Positions 10,636-22,755 of a stretch of DNA of 64,000 nt are shown piece by piece. Position numbers and translations under genes: made by a program. The stretch is from Diploscapter coronatus. Its lineage: Eukaryota; Nematoda; Chromadorea; Rhabditida; Rhabditidae. The stretch is taken from assembly GCA_964036155.1 (NCBI GenBank), contig OZ038422.1, positions 58,985,201 to 59,049,200 on the forward strand, in the 5' to 3' direction. Under the pieces are notes generated by a model that saw only the letters and a list, made by a program, of their open reading frames with translations, was not told the DNA's origin and did no database searches. The first letter of the stretch is position 1. Each line of letters begins with the position of its first letter.

Positions 10636-12314
10636 TCAAGTGAAGATTTCGTGGACGAGATTGACGAGAGCCGGGTTCCTGATCACTGCCCCCGTGAAGC
10701 CGATCGACTTGAGCGTGCGGAATTCCATCTCGATACTGAACAAACAGACAGGTTGAAGAATTTCAAATTAATTTTTTTCGTCAAAATGATTAAAAGCGAG
10801 TAGAAGTACAGGGAAGTGTTCGAGGTGTATGACTTTCGGAGAGGCCAGAAAATTAAGGTTTTTTGTTTGTAACTTTGCTTCTTTCAAAAGCACCCACTCT
10901 TTGTAAGACACACTCCTTCTGGCCCTCCTCGCGAGCGGCTGCACACCCATCGTCTTGGCCTTGTGCGCTGCCTCTTCCAGTTCTTTCATGTGCAAAGTCG
11001 GATTTGAAGCTTCCTAAAGCTGCGTTTTGCAATGATATTTTCAACTTTTTCAAAACTAGTTTCTTGAAAATTCAACTTTTCTAGAACCGAACGAAACTTC
11101 TTAATTTTCTGTCGGAAAAGCAATTTCTCTGTGCACCTACCCATAGCTGATGATACTCGAAAATGACGCATGAGAGAACTCGCGTAGGCACGCTGATGAT
11201 GAATGAGTGATGGAGGTAGGACCACGGCTCGCACTGCTCTGAGTTCGACGAGCCATCCCCGATCTGCAGAGACCTTATTAGGGGGTCATTCTCTGAGAAT
11301 ACATCCAAATTCTGCAATTCTCCTTTTATAGAATATTCATTGAAAGGCACAGGTTACTCACGGAAATGGTCCCATGTGTACCGTCCTTTTTCCGAACTAG
11401 CAAATCTCCAATGTCGTCCAGAATATTTTCCTTCCAACCTCGCACACTACAAATGAAGACTTAGTTTGTGAAATTGCTAGTCAGAAGCTCTTTTCTCCGA
11501 ATCCTTGTGACAGGAAAATGCGAAATTTCTGTTTTGGCAGAACAATTTCCGAATTTGACTACTAGTTTTATAAATCTAAGCGAAATCTCAAACCTGAACC
11601 CGTCGAGCTGCAAGTGATGACAGAGCAGGACGTCCGTTTTCCACGAGTCCTCGTCCACCAAAGGGCTCGTTGGCTCGATGAAAATCTGCGGGTTGTAACG
11701 AGTTCTGTAAGAATTTTTTTTTGAATTCCTAAATCTATAAATCAAAGTTCTGGCTCCCTGTAGAATTCATCAACGAACCGTTAGCTATTTGTAACTATTA
11801 TCCATTTTCCTGCATTACATATCTGAAAATTTGATGAATTTTACGGAAGAACGAACTCTCCGAAAAAAAATGCTGAATTTTTTACCCGGTAATAGCCTTG
11901 AACAGAGCCATCCTCCTGAAGGGCCCGAGGTGCTTCTCGTTCTGTCGAATCGCTATGTCGATTAGCAGCGCATCCACGTGCGAATAACGATTCCAAATGT
12001 AGACATCCGGTTTGAAGAATCTGGAATCGACAGGGTTTTTTTTTCTTTAAAGTTCATGCAATTTTTTCTTTCCAATACTATCTTCCATGCAAATTGTATT
12101 AGCTTTTGAAAAAGTCGGAATCAATAGTCTCTTTAGATTTTCTTTCTTATCACTATCTTCTTCTTTTGCGTTTGATTTTCCCGCTAATTTCTAATTTTTA
12201 CCAAAGAATTCAAATGTACCTGGGCAAATTGACGAGTACTAGACTTCTGATGTGTCGCGCCTGAGCGACCTTGTTTTCGACCGTGTTGAGCGTCGTCCTC
12301 GCGATGTTTGCCAT
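10636..12314 (-). CDS. Unrecognised 262-aa protein
   Basis: Seven exons: 12314-12220, 12020-11886, 11704-11594, 11446-11362, 11263-11141, 11013-10874, 10735-10636; 262 residues with all splice phases consistent. I do not recognise the family. It begins MANIARTTLNTVENKVAQ, has no signal peptide or membrane segment, and contains conserved-looking blocks such as PDVYIWNRYSHVDALLID, QNEKHLGPFRRMALFK, DSWKTDVLLCHHLQLDGF, a basic helix RRARRSVSYKEW and the end GFTGAVIRNPALVNLVHEIF. The absence of low-complexity sequence and the clean exon structure argue for a real, conserved gene. The basic N-terminal region could be a mitochondrial import sequence, which is a guess. It lies upstream of lgg-3 in an operon-like arrangement and divergent from nth-1. 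Confidence 0.72.
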
Positions 12315-12971
12315 TGTGCTCCTCCTGCTTCTGCCGTTTTCCTTCAAAATGTTCTGGTTATTTTTGCTTTCTGATGTTTTGCCTTTTTACTTGTCTCTTT
12401 TTCCTCGTTTCTCGCCAGCTGATGGTTGTTGATGTGTCGATCGCTTTGCCGGGGGTCGAGAAGGAAAAAGGGGTTGGAAAGGGCTGCAACAAGTCAGGCG
12501 CTCTTCTCTGCCTTTCTGTCCTCCTTTCAACCAACTGCTTTTCCGCTCGGGCTTCCCTCGTCCCCCTTCCTGTCCGTCCTTCGGTTACCAATCAGTAGAA
12601 ATAGAAATCTGTAGAAAAATTCAGGAACGATGATGACTTCTCGAAGTGTGTTTCAAAATGAGATTTTAATTAGCAACATGAATCGCCTTTTATAGCTGTT
12701 TTTCTTCCAGATTGATAAATAGGTTGTTTACCTAGTTTCGTCTTGTCTTTGTCTGTGGACTTATCGAGTCAGTTGATGAAGAGAGAAGTTAGTGATAATC
12801 GCTGCATGAAACGCAGTCAGTGGAAATGACACATGAGGCAGAAACTTTGCAAACAAAAATCTATTCTAATTTTAGAAATCGAGATAATTTGAAAATTTGG
12901 AAAACTTGAAAGATAGCATGACTTCCCTATAGTTTGCGTTAGATACCAAGTAACTCCTTAACTTTCCAGAA
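12315..12971. promoter_or_regulatory. Divergent intergenic region (unrecognised gene / nth-1)
   Basis: This 657-bp spacer separates divergent starts at 12314 and 12972. It contains mixed pyrimidine runs and several short frames on both strands, none of which resembles a known protein. A TTTCCAG acceptor ends at 12969, two bases before the nth-1 start, and is the likely spliced-leader site. Confidence 0.5.
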
Positions 12972-14492
12972 ATGCTGAAGGCAAAACCACCTGCTCGCAA
13001 AGGGGCGAAAGTCAAAGCTGCAGACGGAACGAGTGCTAAACAGATCGACATCGAGGACATCTGGAAAGTGCATGTGAGTAAAGTTTTGATGAAATTATGG
13101 AAAGGTTGTGAGATGTCAGCACGATTATGTAGCTTGAAAATGTGAGCATTAAGAAGAAAGATGATAAATTGCATTTTTTTCTTCAAGTTGCTCACTAAAA
13201 ATACATGAAGTACAGTAACTTTCCCTATAAATAAATGAAAATCAATATTTGGACATTTGAAAAAAGATACTTATCTGAATATTGTATTTGTTTCAAGTAA
13301 AATTTTAAAATCAGCTTTTCAGTTGGAGCGAATCGAGAAGATGCGTTCCGCAGTGGAGGCCCCAGTCGACACGCAGGGCTGTCACAAACTCGCGGATCCC
13401 TTGGCCGAACCCAAGGTGTTTCGATTCCACATTCTCGTTGGTCTCATGCTCTCCAGCCAGACTAAGGATGAAGTCACTGCTGCTACTATGAAGGTTGGAG
13501 ATTTTGAGATTCTTATGAAAATACAGATTTGGTTGAATTTTATCTAACCGTTTTACGAAAATTTTATTCTTCTGTCTTGCTATAAGACTTGTCTTTTCCT
13601 CATTCTCTCTAGTTCCATAATTCCTATGGCATAAAGTAGCGAAAATTCTTTTGAATAATGGATTTTTTATTCTTCAGACTCTGAAGGACTACGGTTTGAC
13701 CATCGAGAAAATTCTGCAGATCGAAACGGCTGAACTGGAAAAGATGCTCTATCCAGTCAGCTTCTATAGGGTTAGAAAATTCTGATTTCAAAAACTATTT
13801 TCGACGCTTTCAGAGAAAGGCAATCTACCTTCAGAAGACGGCGAAGATTTTGCAAGAGAAGTATGATGGAGACATCCCAGACACTATTGAAGGCTAGTTG
13901 AAGGGGTTTTTCTTGAAAATTCTATAAGGTCTTGATGAAGTATTGAGTTCAAAATTCAAAGTCAGTTTTTTTTTTTCAATTTTGATTCCAATGATTTTTA
14001 GGACTATGTGACTTGCCCGGTGTCGGTCCGAAAATGGCGTACCTCTGTCTGTCGACTGCCTGGAACAAGGTCGAGGGAATCGGCGTCGATGTTCACATCC
14101 AAAGAATCACCAACAGACTTGGTATAAAACTCGTGGGTTTGTTAGAAAGGGGAGAAAACTCAAATTTCAGGTTGGGTGAACACGAAAACGCCCGAAGCGA
14201 CGAGGATTGCGCTGCAGGAACTGCTTCCCAGGTAATGATTATCTTCTCTCACCATTTTTAAAAATGATTTTTGGGCAGAAACCAACGTTTTTAAGATGGA
14301 CTGTTTTTATAGTCAAAAGGTTTTTTTTTCAGAAGCGTGTGGCAGCCTTTCAACCCTCTGCTGGTGGGCTTCGGTCAGTCGATTTGTCGCCCGGTCGGAC
14401 CGAAATGCAACGAATGCCTCTGCAACGACATCTGCCCTTCTGCTAACATCAAGAAAGAGAGTGGCAAAGCCAAGAGCAAGAAGAAGCAGTGA
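12972..14492 (+). CDS. nth-1: Endonuclease III-like DNA glycosylase/AP lyase (NTH1)
   Basis: Exons 12972-13073, 13323-13493, 13678-13770, 13814-13892, 14002-14121, 14171-14231, 14333-14492; 261 residues. Base-excision repair enzyme for oxidised pyrimidines. Visible features: a Lys-rich N-terminus (nuclear/mitochondrial targeting), the helix-hairpin-helix [12 protein letters not shown] with the catalytic lysine at about 159, the catalytic aspartate in [15 protein letters not shown] at about 178, and the [4Fe-4S] cysteines 227, 234, 237 and 243 in the spacing C-x6-C-x2-C-x5-C. A Lys-rich tail ends the protein. The intron 13893-14001 requires a GC donor (GAAG|GCTAG); the resulting GDIP...LPG distance equals that of human NTHL1, which supports it. 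Start chosen after the acceptor at 12969. Confidence 0.95.
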
Positions 14493-14859
14493 AGAGCGGA
14501 ATCAGAAAAATGACAGATGGTGAGTAGTTTTCAAGTAATTGGGTTTGAATTTCGAACTAATGATTTTTTGTTTTTATATTTTCGCAAATATTCTCCTTGT
14601 CTTGTGCAATGTAAGGATTCAGATTTTTTTGCAATTGACTCATTTGATCTCATTTATTCATGATGGAATTTACGGGTTAAACTTCACAGGTTATTCGTCT
14701 GCTGGTATACATATGAAACGAGTTTATTATTATTGTTGTTGAGCATAAATTATTTGGAAGATCAATGTTTCTGAAATTCAAGGACGAAAAAGTTATGATG
14801 ACTTTGATTGAATACATGAACAAAATGCAATTTGGCTGAAATTTGATTTTTGCCTTTAG
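14493..14859 (+). other. Spacer between nth-1 and the next gene
   Basis: 367 bp of AT-rich sequence. I see no clear AATAAA and no coding frame of note. It ends in a TGCCTTTAG acceptor placed directly before the next start codon, so the downstream gene may be trans-spliced and could share an operon with nth-1, though the spacer is longer than usual. Confidence 0.4.
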
Positions 14860-16875
14860 ATGGCAGATTCAGTGACAGTCTGGATGAAGGACAGGACGAA
14901 TCTCGTCGAGAGGATGAATGGCTCCACTCTGCGGATCAGAAGTGCCGAGCATTTCGGGGAAAGTGTAAAAGGTTGAACTTTTCTGTGATGATTGAAATTT
15001 ACATCTTTCCTTGAAGTATAAAACGCTCATCAGATACGATTTTACTACGAAGGTGCACTTTTAAATTTGCACAGCTATGGATACTTCAGGCTTCCCGGAA
15101 GGCAATGGTCGTCTAGTGCAACTCACACTGCCCCAAGTTCTCGCACTCAAACCGACTGCAATCGAACTGCTCAACTCCAGAGGCGCATTCAAGGAATTTG
15201 CTGAATTTCTCGAGGGAAAGCAGAAGGAAGAGGTATTTTTTTTGAGATTCTGCAAGGTTTAGACTTCCTCTCATTTTTAGGTATTAGACTTCTTTTCTCG
15301 CACCAAACTGATCACTCTGCACAGTTGCGACGTTTCTGCGAAAGATCTTCTCGTTCTGCTTGACAAGTAAATCAACTATTCATTCATTTAGACACAGAAG
15401 CTTCATAATACTTTGGCATTATAACATTCTTTCGATATTCTATTCTGTATGTCTCAATATTGCAGGATTACAAAGTAATTTTTAAAAATATTGTTGTTTT
15501 CAGGCTCGATTTACTGGCCGCATTTTCTTCTGCCGATTCGAACTTTACCAAATCAGAGTGGGAGTCGATCGTGGAGAAACTAGCCAAATTGAACGTTCGT
15601 GCAATTGGTCTGTCGGAGAACATTCTCGAGGCAGCGTCTAGCCAACTCAACCCGGAGATGCTCGTTCTCGCTTGCAATTCCAGTCTCAAGGCTGTTGATT
15701 TTCAGGTATGTTTGTAAGATGAATTTTTATCATAATTATATACTCATGTACCGGTTTTTAATTCATTCTGTTCATCCACCACCCTTTTGACAAGTATCTG
15801 CAGTTTGAAAGCGAATTATCGTTCAAACTGTGGGGGAAAATATGTTATTTTCAAAATTCGAAGTCTATTACTCTCGAAAATTTGTATTAAACGAAATATT
15901 TTCATCGTGTTGTCTTATTTTTCAGGATCGTGTTTTCCCAACGGTCCGAATTCTCGTTGCACAGGAAATTCATTTCGTTGATGATGCAGATGCAGAGCGA
16001 TTCCTCGATGTCCTGGGAAAATCGTGGGAATTTTTCCATTTAACTTTCCAATTTAATTTATCTTGCTCTTCAGATTTCCGAATTTGTTGACTCTCTGCTT
16101 CGACTGGAATATGGTCGACCCTTGCATCATTTATGATGAACGAACCAAAAATGTCTTGGATATGCTCATCAAACTTCACAAGTCAGTCAAAATTTGAGCT
16201 TTCTCTAGAGTTTGAAAATTTTTTTTCCCTTTCTAACACTCTTATTCTTCACCACTGACCAGACTTTCCAAGAATCCAAAAATTATTCCCTTTTATCTTT
16301 GCTTGGATTTTCAGACAAGGCATCTACCGCAATCTAGCCATCGTTGGTTATTCCCCAGATGCAGAGACGAAGGGCGCCACTGACAACATCGCAAGGCATC
16401 TGAGTGATGCAGGTCTAAAAGAAATCATCGTCAAGAGATTCGGAACGAAGGGGTATACGGTAAAAATGAACATCGTTCGAAATAGTATTGGTTTTTTGTT
16501 TCCTTCAGGGCGACCCAAATTTCACCCTGATTGTCGCTGGAAACGATATCGATCAGAAAGAGTCCGTAGTCGAAGTGTACGCAAACCAGAGAAGTCCCAC
16601 TCCGCAAATGATGTAAGTTAATCTTCACCATTTCAATGATTTTTAAAAATAATTTTTGTTGAAGATAAGAAATGCTTCGCATTATTATGGTCTCAAATTT
16701 GCTAGAAGTTTTCCAAATTTATGATTATGTGATGATTTTCAGCGAATTACTCGCCCTTTTATCAGCTTCTCCAATCCACTTGCTGCCATCTTCCACTGTT
16801 GATTTTGGAGGATTCGATTCTAGAAAGGTTACCAAATTGTATGAAGAGGCTTGTAAACAGGGACAGAATTCTTAA
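14860..16875 (+). CDS. Unrecognised 381-aa protein
   Basis: Nine exons: 14860-14971, 15075-15232, 15281-15366, 15504-15705, 15926-16023, 16074-16181, 16315-16459, 16509-16612, 16743-16875. All phases agree and the total is 381 residues plus stop. The family is not recognised. Composition is that of an ordinary soluble protein: alternating leucine-rich helices and short beta-like stretches (ITLHSCDVSAKDLLVLLDKL, VRAIGLSENILEAA, LVLACNSSLKAVDF, FPNLLTLCFDWNMV, NLAIVGYSPDAE). The recurring hydrophobic pattern resembles the LRR-like C-terminal regions of worm F-box proteins, but I see no F-box, so this is only a suggestion. The start codon directly follows a splice acceptor. AATAAA follows near 16908. 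Confidence 0.78.
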
Positions 16876-17267
16876 GTTGTTGAAAATGCCATGATTTTTG
16901 ATAACACGAAAATAAACTTCAATTCGTTCTTTTTCATGTTATCAAAGTTATGTTATTACAATTTGTTTAGAAAAAACAATTGTTACCTGTTATTGTTAAA
17001 CCTTTAAACTTTAATAAACTAAAATAGATTTGAAATGACGAATAATCAGTTAAAATGAACAAACTAAAATAATTTAAATCACCTGCCAAAAATAAGTGGC
17101 AGCAGAGATGAATAATGAAAAATGATTGAGAAGTAAGATTGTGCGAATTATGAAAGGTATTATCAAGATTGAAAAGATGATTTTAGTCATGAATAGCGAA
17201 TTATGAGAAATTGTTTTAACCAAGTACTAATAAATACTCATCAGGTTTAAAAATACGACTCAAAAAT

Positions 17268-17853
17268 TCATAGTAGAATGAGTGAGAAAATTATGACGAA
17301 TAGGGAGAAAAATGATCTAATCGACCCAACAGAGTCCGGACTTCCAGATTCGTCGTCTCCTGTGGTTGTTGGCGGTGGAGGAGTTGTTGTAGTTGTTGTT
17401 GTTGTCGTGGTTGTTGTGGTAGCTACAGCTGAACGATAGATTTAATAAAATGGGGGAAATGAATTTTATGGTTATTTGGAAATCTCAAGCCCTGCGCAAC
17501 AGAGTAAGAGATAGTAGGGGAAAGATTCTTTTCCGATACTATTTCGCATGGCTTTAGTATTTGAGATTTCCAAGTTGGAATTTGATTGATATATCCACAA
17601 TGATCTAGCTATTTTTTACACTAAAGTAGATGTTTCGGAATCAAACTAACTAGTCGTCGTCGTTGTTTTAGCTGTTGTTGTCTTCTTTGGCTTCTTTGTC
17701 GTTGCAGGTTCGTCATCTTCATCTTCGATCTTTATTAACTGACCTTGAATAAATGAAGAATTAAGAATATTTTTAATACTTTGTCTTACTTCTTATAAAA
17801 TGAATAGCAATAGAAAATATCAATATGCCATACAGCAATCGATTACTTGTCAT
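17268..17853 (-). CDS. Small Thr-rich secreted or GPI-anchored protein
   Basis: Exons 17853-17790, 17743-17651, 17428-17268 give 105 residues. The N-terminus MTSNRLLYGILIFSIAIHF is a good signal peptide. It is followed by an acidic stretch (IKIEDEDDEPATT), a Lys/Thr segment, about a dozen consecutive threonines interrupted only by VA, a PPPP run, a small polar stretch (GDDESGSPDSVGS) and a hydrophobic tail (FFSLFVIIFSLILL) ending at the stop. This layout is that of a short O-glycosylated surface protein with a GPI-attachment signal. No family assignment is possible because the body is low complexity. The exons are individually too small to stand out as open frames. The acceptor at 17744 is the weak form CAAG. 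Function unknown. Confidence 0.72.
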
Positions 17854-18659
17854 TTGCAATTTACAAAGAAAAATAGAGACTTAGAAAGTTAGAAATTGAA
17901 TCGATAAATTTTTAGAAACGCTTCAAATTCTGTTAGTCGAAGAAAACTTTTGAGATTTTGTGTGGTTGATAAAACATCTGTAAATGAAGTTTCAGAGCAG
18001 GTGAAAATTCGCATTAATGTGTAGGCTGGAATGCAAAAGTCTGAAGCTTGTAAGAAACAATCTAGTTGATTTCTAATAGACAACATTTTATTATTGATCC
18101 ATCATTTACACTGAATGAGCATAAACATAGTAACCTATCCACTAAAATAACATAATAATTAGAATAAATAGTCCATTCGTATCTCAAAGAATATGTATCA
18201 CCGGTTTGTAAGTAGGAAATATTACACGGAACTCAGATATTCAGAATCGCATGAAATAAAAATAGCAATGAATCTGCAATTTTTAACGAGCATTTTAATG
18301 ATATCATCAAAAATAAAAAAATATTTGAAGTGTAGTTTGTTTTGTCTTTCCACTAATAATGCTGTACATTAAAAAATAGCAAATTTGATGAAATTATGTA
18401 TCGTATCATACAGATTCGTTAAAGCAAGTGAATGAATATGATGAATGACAGGTACAATATGATGGTTTAGCGGGACGAGTTATATAAAATTACGATAAGC
18501 TTTCCATAAAAATTACATAGTTGAGCAGATTTAAAAAAGTTACATTTCGTCAAATTCTTGTTATTAAACCGTAATATTATTCTGTCTAAGTAAATATTGT
18601 TGGTAAGAAAAGAATTGCACTTTGGAATGCCATGATGTCATAATGCAGTGGCATGGTTT
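17854..18659. other. AT-rich intergenic sequence, nothing recognised
   Basis: About 800 bp between two minus-strand genes. It is strongly AT-rich, has no sizeable coding frame and no repeat that I can see by eye. It should hold the 3' UTR of the upstream membrane-protein gene and the promoter of the Thr-rich gene. Confidence 0.4.
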
Positions 18660-19667
18660 CTAATCTCTGGGCCTGGAATCTGTGTCGATAAGATTGAAGA
18701 CTTCGAAGAGCACGAACACGACAAGGAGAGTCGACAGAACGAGAATCGACATGCTGATGCAGATCGTCTTTCGTCGCTTCTCGCGTTGAATCTTCTCGAC
18801 CTCGTAGTTATCTGAAATTGAAATAATCAAAGCACAAATAAGATTTCATAATATTGTATAGCATTTTTAGGTCAACAGAACTAAAGTTGTACACAAAATT
18901 GATAAAGATTGTATGTCATGATATTCCTACGCGATAATTTGCTCCTATTTATGGAGTTGTTGCGTCAAAGTTTAAAATATCGCGTTATCATAGTTTTTGC
19001 ATAACAGGATATGGAAATGAACGTCAATGATCATTATTTGAAAGTCAGCTGTGAGAAAAGATCATTAATTTGTATTAGACTGGCATATTTACGATCGTAG
19101 ACTAATTGGAAGCTTGAGACTATAGTCATTACTAATTGCATCAGTGTGATTTCTTATTGCCATGGAGCTTGATGAATGACACAAATGCGCTGAGTTTGTG
19201 CAAAAAAAGAATTTAATCGAGAAAATTGAATATTTATTTCCTTTAATTTTGTAGTAATAATCTTCGAAAAAAATCAAGTTTAGAAAGAGATAAAATCACT
19301 GACACAGCATTATGCAAGTTTATTTTGGAAATGCATAAGCTAAAACGAAATTCCAATACTTTAGGGCGACTTATTTGTGCGTTGTTTTTTAATTGCATCA
19401 CATAAAATTTGTATCTAGAATAGATATTTTTAAATTCTGAATGCTTACTCGGAAAATACCCGCATTCTGGTGAAGTTGGCATAGGCAGATGCATGATTTG
19501 ACCCTGCATAGTCACATGCTCGACACAATTCTGGCCTTCCGTGCTCGAGGTCTCTGAAATAAAGCAAATCGTAATGATTCAATCTGAATTCAAATATTGC
19601 CTGGCAATGCCGAGTAGTCAATGTCGGAATAGGAAGACTGCAGCGACCCGTCCATGCTTGGGTTCAT
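18660..19667 (-). CDS. Small single-pass membrane protein, unrecognised
   Basis: Exons 19667-19601, 19553-19449 and 18811-18660; 107 residues. The start codon at 19667 directly follows a TTTCAG acceptor, as for trans-spliced genes; an in-frame exon extension to 19688 is possible if an upstream exon exists. The N-terminal half is Ser/Thr/Tyr-rich (SLQSSYSDIDYSALP), followed by a Met/Pro-rich stretch, a basic segment (KIQREKRRK) and a transmembrane helix of about 23 residues (ICISMSILVLSTLLVVFVLF) near the C-terminus, ending in DTDSRPRD. With the basic cluster before the helix, the N-terminus is probably cytosolic. The first intron needs a GC donor (CCAG|GCAATA), so the join of exons 1 and 2 is the weakest part. 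Function unknown. Confidence 0.62.
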
Positions 19668-22600
19668 CTGAAATGTGCAGTCCGTCCCCTGCAAAAAAAT
19701 ATTGACATTTTCTGCTGAATCACGCGCACTTTAGTGCTCAAAATGACGCAAAAGGAAAATTATGGAAGGCTTAAATGATGCGATCAATTTTGAATGGATT
19801 GAATGATGGTCATAAAGATGGACGGAAATTCGAACCGATACGCATGAGTTGCAGAGAAAACGGCTGTTTGTGATGATTTGGACGACTTGCAAACTCGCAA
19901 AGATGAGAGGAAAGAACGGCCGCTGGCAATACAATTGCAAAGAGGGAAATCGATTGTACAGAACGAAAGAGCAGAGAGAATGAGCGCTGAAAAGAGAATG
20001 ATGAAGAGAAACAGATGGTTTGCAAGACTAATTGGCAAATAGAAAGCTGCTGATAGACAGAGAAATAGAGATAGAGGGTGATAGTGGTTCCTTATCGCAG
20101 AGGACCACGAGACAACAGCTCGAATTTCCAGAGCATTGCATCATAAAGTTCATCATTGGTGTGCATCTTTATAGTTCGAATTTCTTAAAGCAGGTATATA
20201 AAATTTGAAAAAGCTGGATTTCAACTAAATTTTAATGAAGTTGAGATGAAGTTTGTATATTTCTGTTTCCGAGAACGATGATATTTATGTATGCTAATTT
20301 TTCTCGAAATAAAAAAATCTGACTCGAGTTTATTTTTCGAGAAATTCGAAATAATGAAACATTGGTTATCTTGATTGTATACTCTCTTTACTCAAGTTGA
20401 AAAAGAGGGATTCGACTCAAACTTTGGATTTCCCTAAAAGTAAAGTTAAAGTCTTGCCGAATTTTTAACCTCGAATTCGTTGATTGATTTGTTTGCATTT
20501 TTAAGAAATTTCAAAGTTTGCATTTTGCCTCAATTTGTGCCGTGCTTCACATAAAATTGATTTCTTGGAGAAAAGACTTTCAAGAAAACTAGATGTCTCA
20601 AGTAATTTAGAAACAGATAAAAACGTGAATGAAGCTGTGATAAAAATAAATTAAACTTTGAAAAAGTTTACGACTTTTGGAGCGAGGTTGCGGCAGGAAA
20701 TTCTACTTCAATTCCAAAAATTTGGAAAAGTCAAAAATCTTCGTGAATTGAAGTGCCAAAAATGGATAAAACTGTCGGAAACGGGAAGAGAATGACTTTA
20801 GAAGTGGTTAACTGAAAATGATCAGAAATAGCGGTTGTTTTTCCGCTTGAAAAACTTGTGAAAAGTGTTAAGGAAACCGGGCAAAATCGATGGAAGCGGG
20901 AAGTGTCATGCGACGAGACAAAAAGGCAAAATGGAGAATGAGGAATGAGATTGAAAGACAGCAGAAAGATAAGAAATGTAAACTGCGAGCGAGAGGAAAA
21001 TGACACAAAATGATGCGAACGGAGGACTGACGATTAGACTAAAAAAATGAAATTTGTAATTGATTATTCAACAGTTACGAATCCGTAAATAATCATCGAT
21101 AGGTCATTAGATCAATCGATATGTAGTGATGAATAGATGAATTTTAGCATGAAGTACAGCTTGATAGGCCAAATTTCCCTTTGAAGTGAGGAAAAGAACG
21201 CATGAAATTTTCCGACGTTTCAATAATTGTTAACTACCCCGTTAATTAGTTGGTCATTTCGAAAAAATTAAATTGCCAAATAGGGTAATAAACGACGCTC
21301 AAAATGATAGCTAATTAGGTTAGTTGATGTAAGCGTAGTGCAGCTTCCTCCTTGTCGAAAAAATTTTGGAAGTCCACTGCAGGAAAGAGTCGCGGCATAA
21401 AAATGGTCGCAACTTTTGATAAGATGAACCGTTTTTGAAAATCTAAGTTTTTTTTTTTTTTAAATCCGTCACAACCTAATCCATTGTTCTGACATGAAAT
21501 TTACCAAATTCAACCTATTTCGAAAAATCACTTGGCCTCTCTAAGTACAGCTTATAAATCCTTGATAGTGAAGCTTTCTTCATTATTAATTTAGGAAAAT
21601 GCTAAAATTTAATAATGTAGCAGATTTCAGCACAATTTATTTAACACCAACCTATTTTTTCAGATGAAAAGTAATATTGCATATTTTACTCTTTTTATCC
21701 CTTTATTCTCTACAATTTTATTATCTGAAATTGAGATCTCAAGTCCCAATTGCGCGAAGATACAGTTCTATTTCTCCGGTCAAGTTTCAGATGTGAGATA
21801 ATTCTTGCTGATAAGCAAATCAGCCCTATCTCGCTGAACAATGCATTGATTGATTGCTTTCCACCAAATTGCCCCTTCTGGCCGATTGTTGTGTTATTTC
21901 TCGTATTTCCATCTCTATTTTCAGCACCATTTGTGTTTGTCTGACAAGTCAATTTCGCGATTTGATATTTGAAGGAAAAAGTTTGGGAATTTGAAAACTT
22001 CGATAGAATTGGCATTGGAATGGGGAGTAGGAATGACAGGAAGGAGGCGCGGCAAAGATTTTCGATTGACGGTCAATTCTTGCGTAAGGGGCGGAGCGGA
22101 GGGAGAAAGGGAGAGAAAGAATGTCAATGAGTGTGCCTGTCTGCACTCTGTCTGCATTTCTCTCTAGCTGTGCCTAGGGCATTGTCACTACTCTCTTCCT
22201 CTACTCCGCTTTTGCATCATATCTAACCCTCTCTTTGCTCATGCATCCCTCTCTTTCTTACCCATCTGTTCAGTAACCCCTCTCTTCCTTCAGCTGTTCT
22301 GTTTTCTTCCTATCTTTTCCTCAGTTTTTCATACTCTCCGCCCCGATCTTCTCATTTTCACGCCTATTTTCATTCAGTCACTTTCTGATTCTCTCGCCTG
22401 AAAGTTACAATCTTCCCACTTACTATTAAGCCGAAATGGATATTGTATTTCGAGGCAAGTCGGGCATAAACCATTCATCTTTTACGATCTGTAATTTGCA
22501 AATCGATATGTCATGCATTGAAGGAACCGATGTAAAGGCGCTGTTTATTTTGAGAGCATTTTATTTGAGCAATATTTAGACCTTTGATATATTTGATAAC

Positions 22601-22755
22601 CCTCAATAATTCCATATGTCAGCTTAAAAAATAGTATAGAGGACGTTTGCCATAAACTTTCTATCACTTAATATTATTTCTTCAAGTTGAAATGTTTTTA
22701 TATTGAGAAAGCTTTGAGTTTCCATATTTTACTAACGATTTTAGTTTCAGACAAA
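19668..22755. other. 3.1-kb gene-poor stretch before the F-BAR gene
   Basis: The sequence is AT-rich from 19,670 to about 22,000 with many TTGAAAATTT-like motifs, and becomes pyrimidine-rich (TCTCTC, CCTCTC) between about 22,140 and 22,390. The open frames here (up to about 100 codons) have biased composition and no recognisable family. I see no RNA gene. It probably holds the promoters of the two divergent flanking genes. Confidence 0.45.

Noticed and set aside
10801..10855. Plus-strand stretch reading YREVFEVYDFRRGQKIK with splice-like borders
   Set aside because: It is antisense to an intron of the 262-aa gene, with no partner exons on the plus strand; the apparent exon is short enough to be chance.
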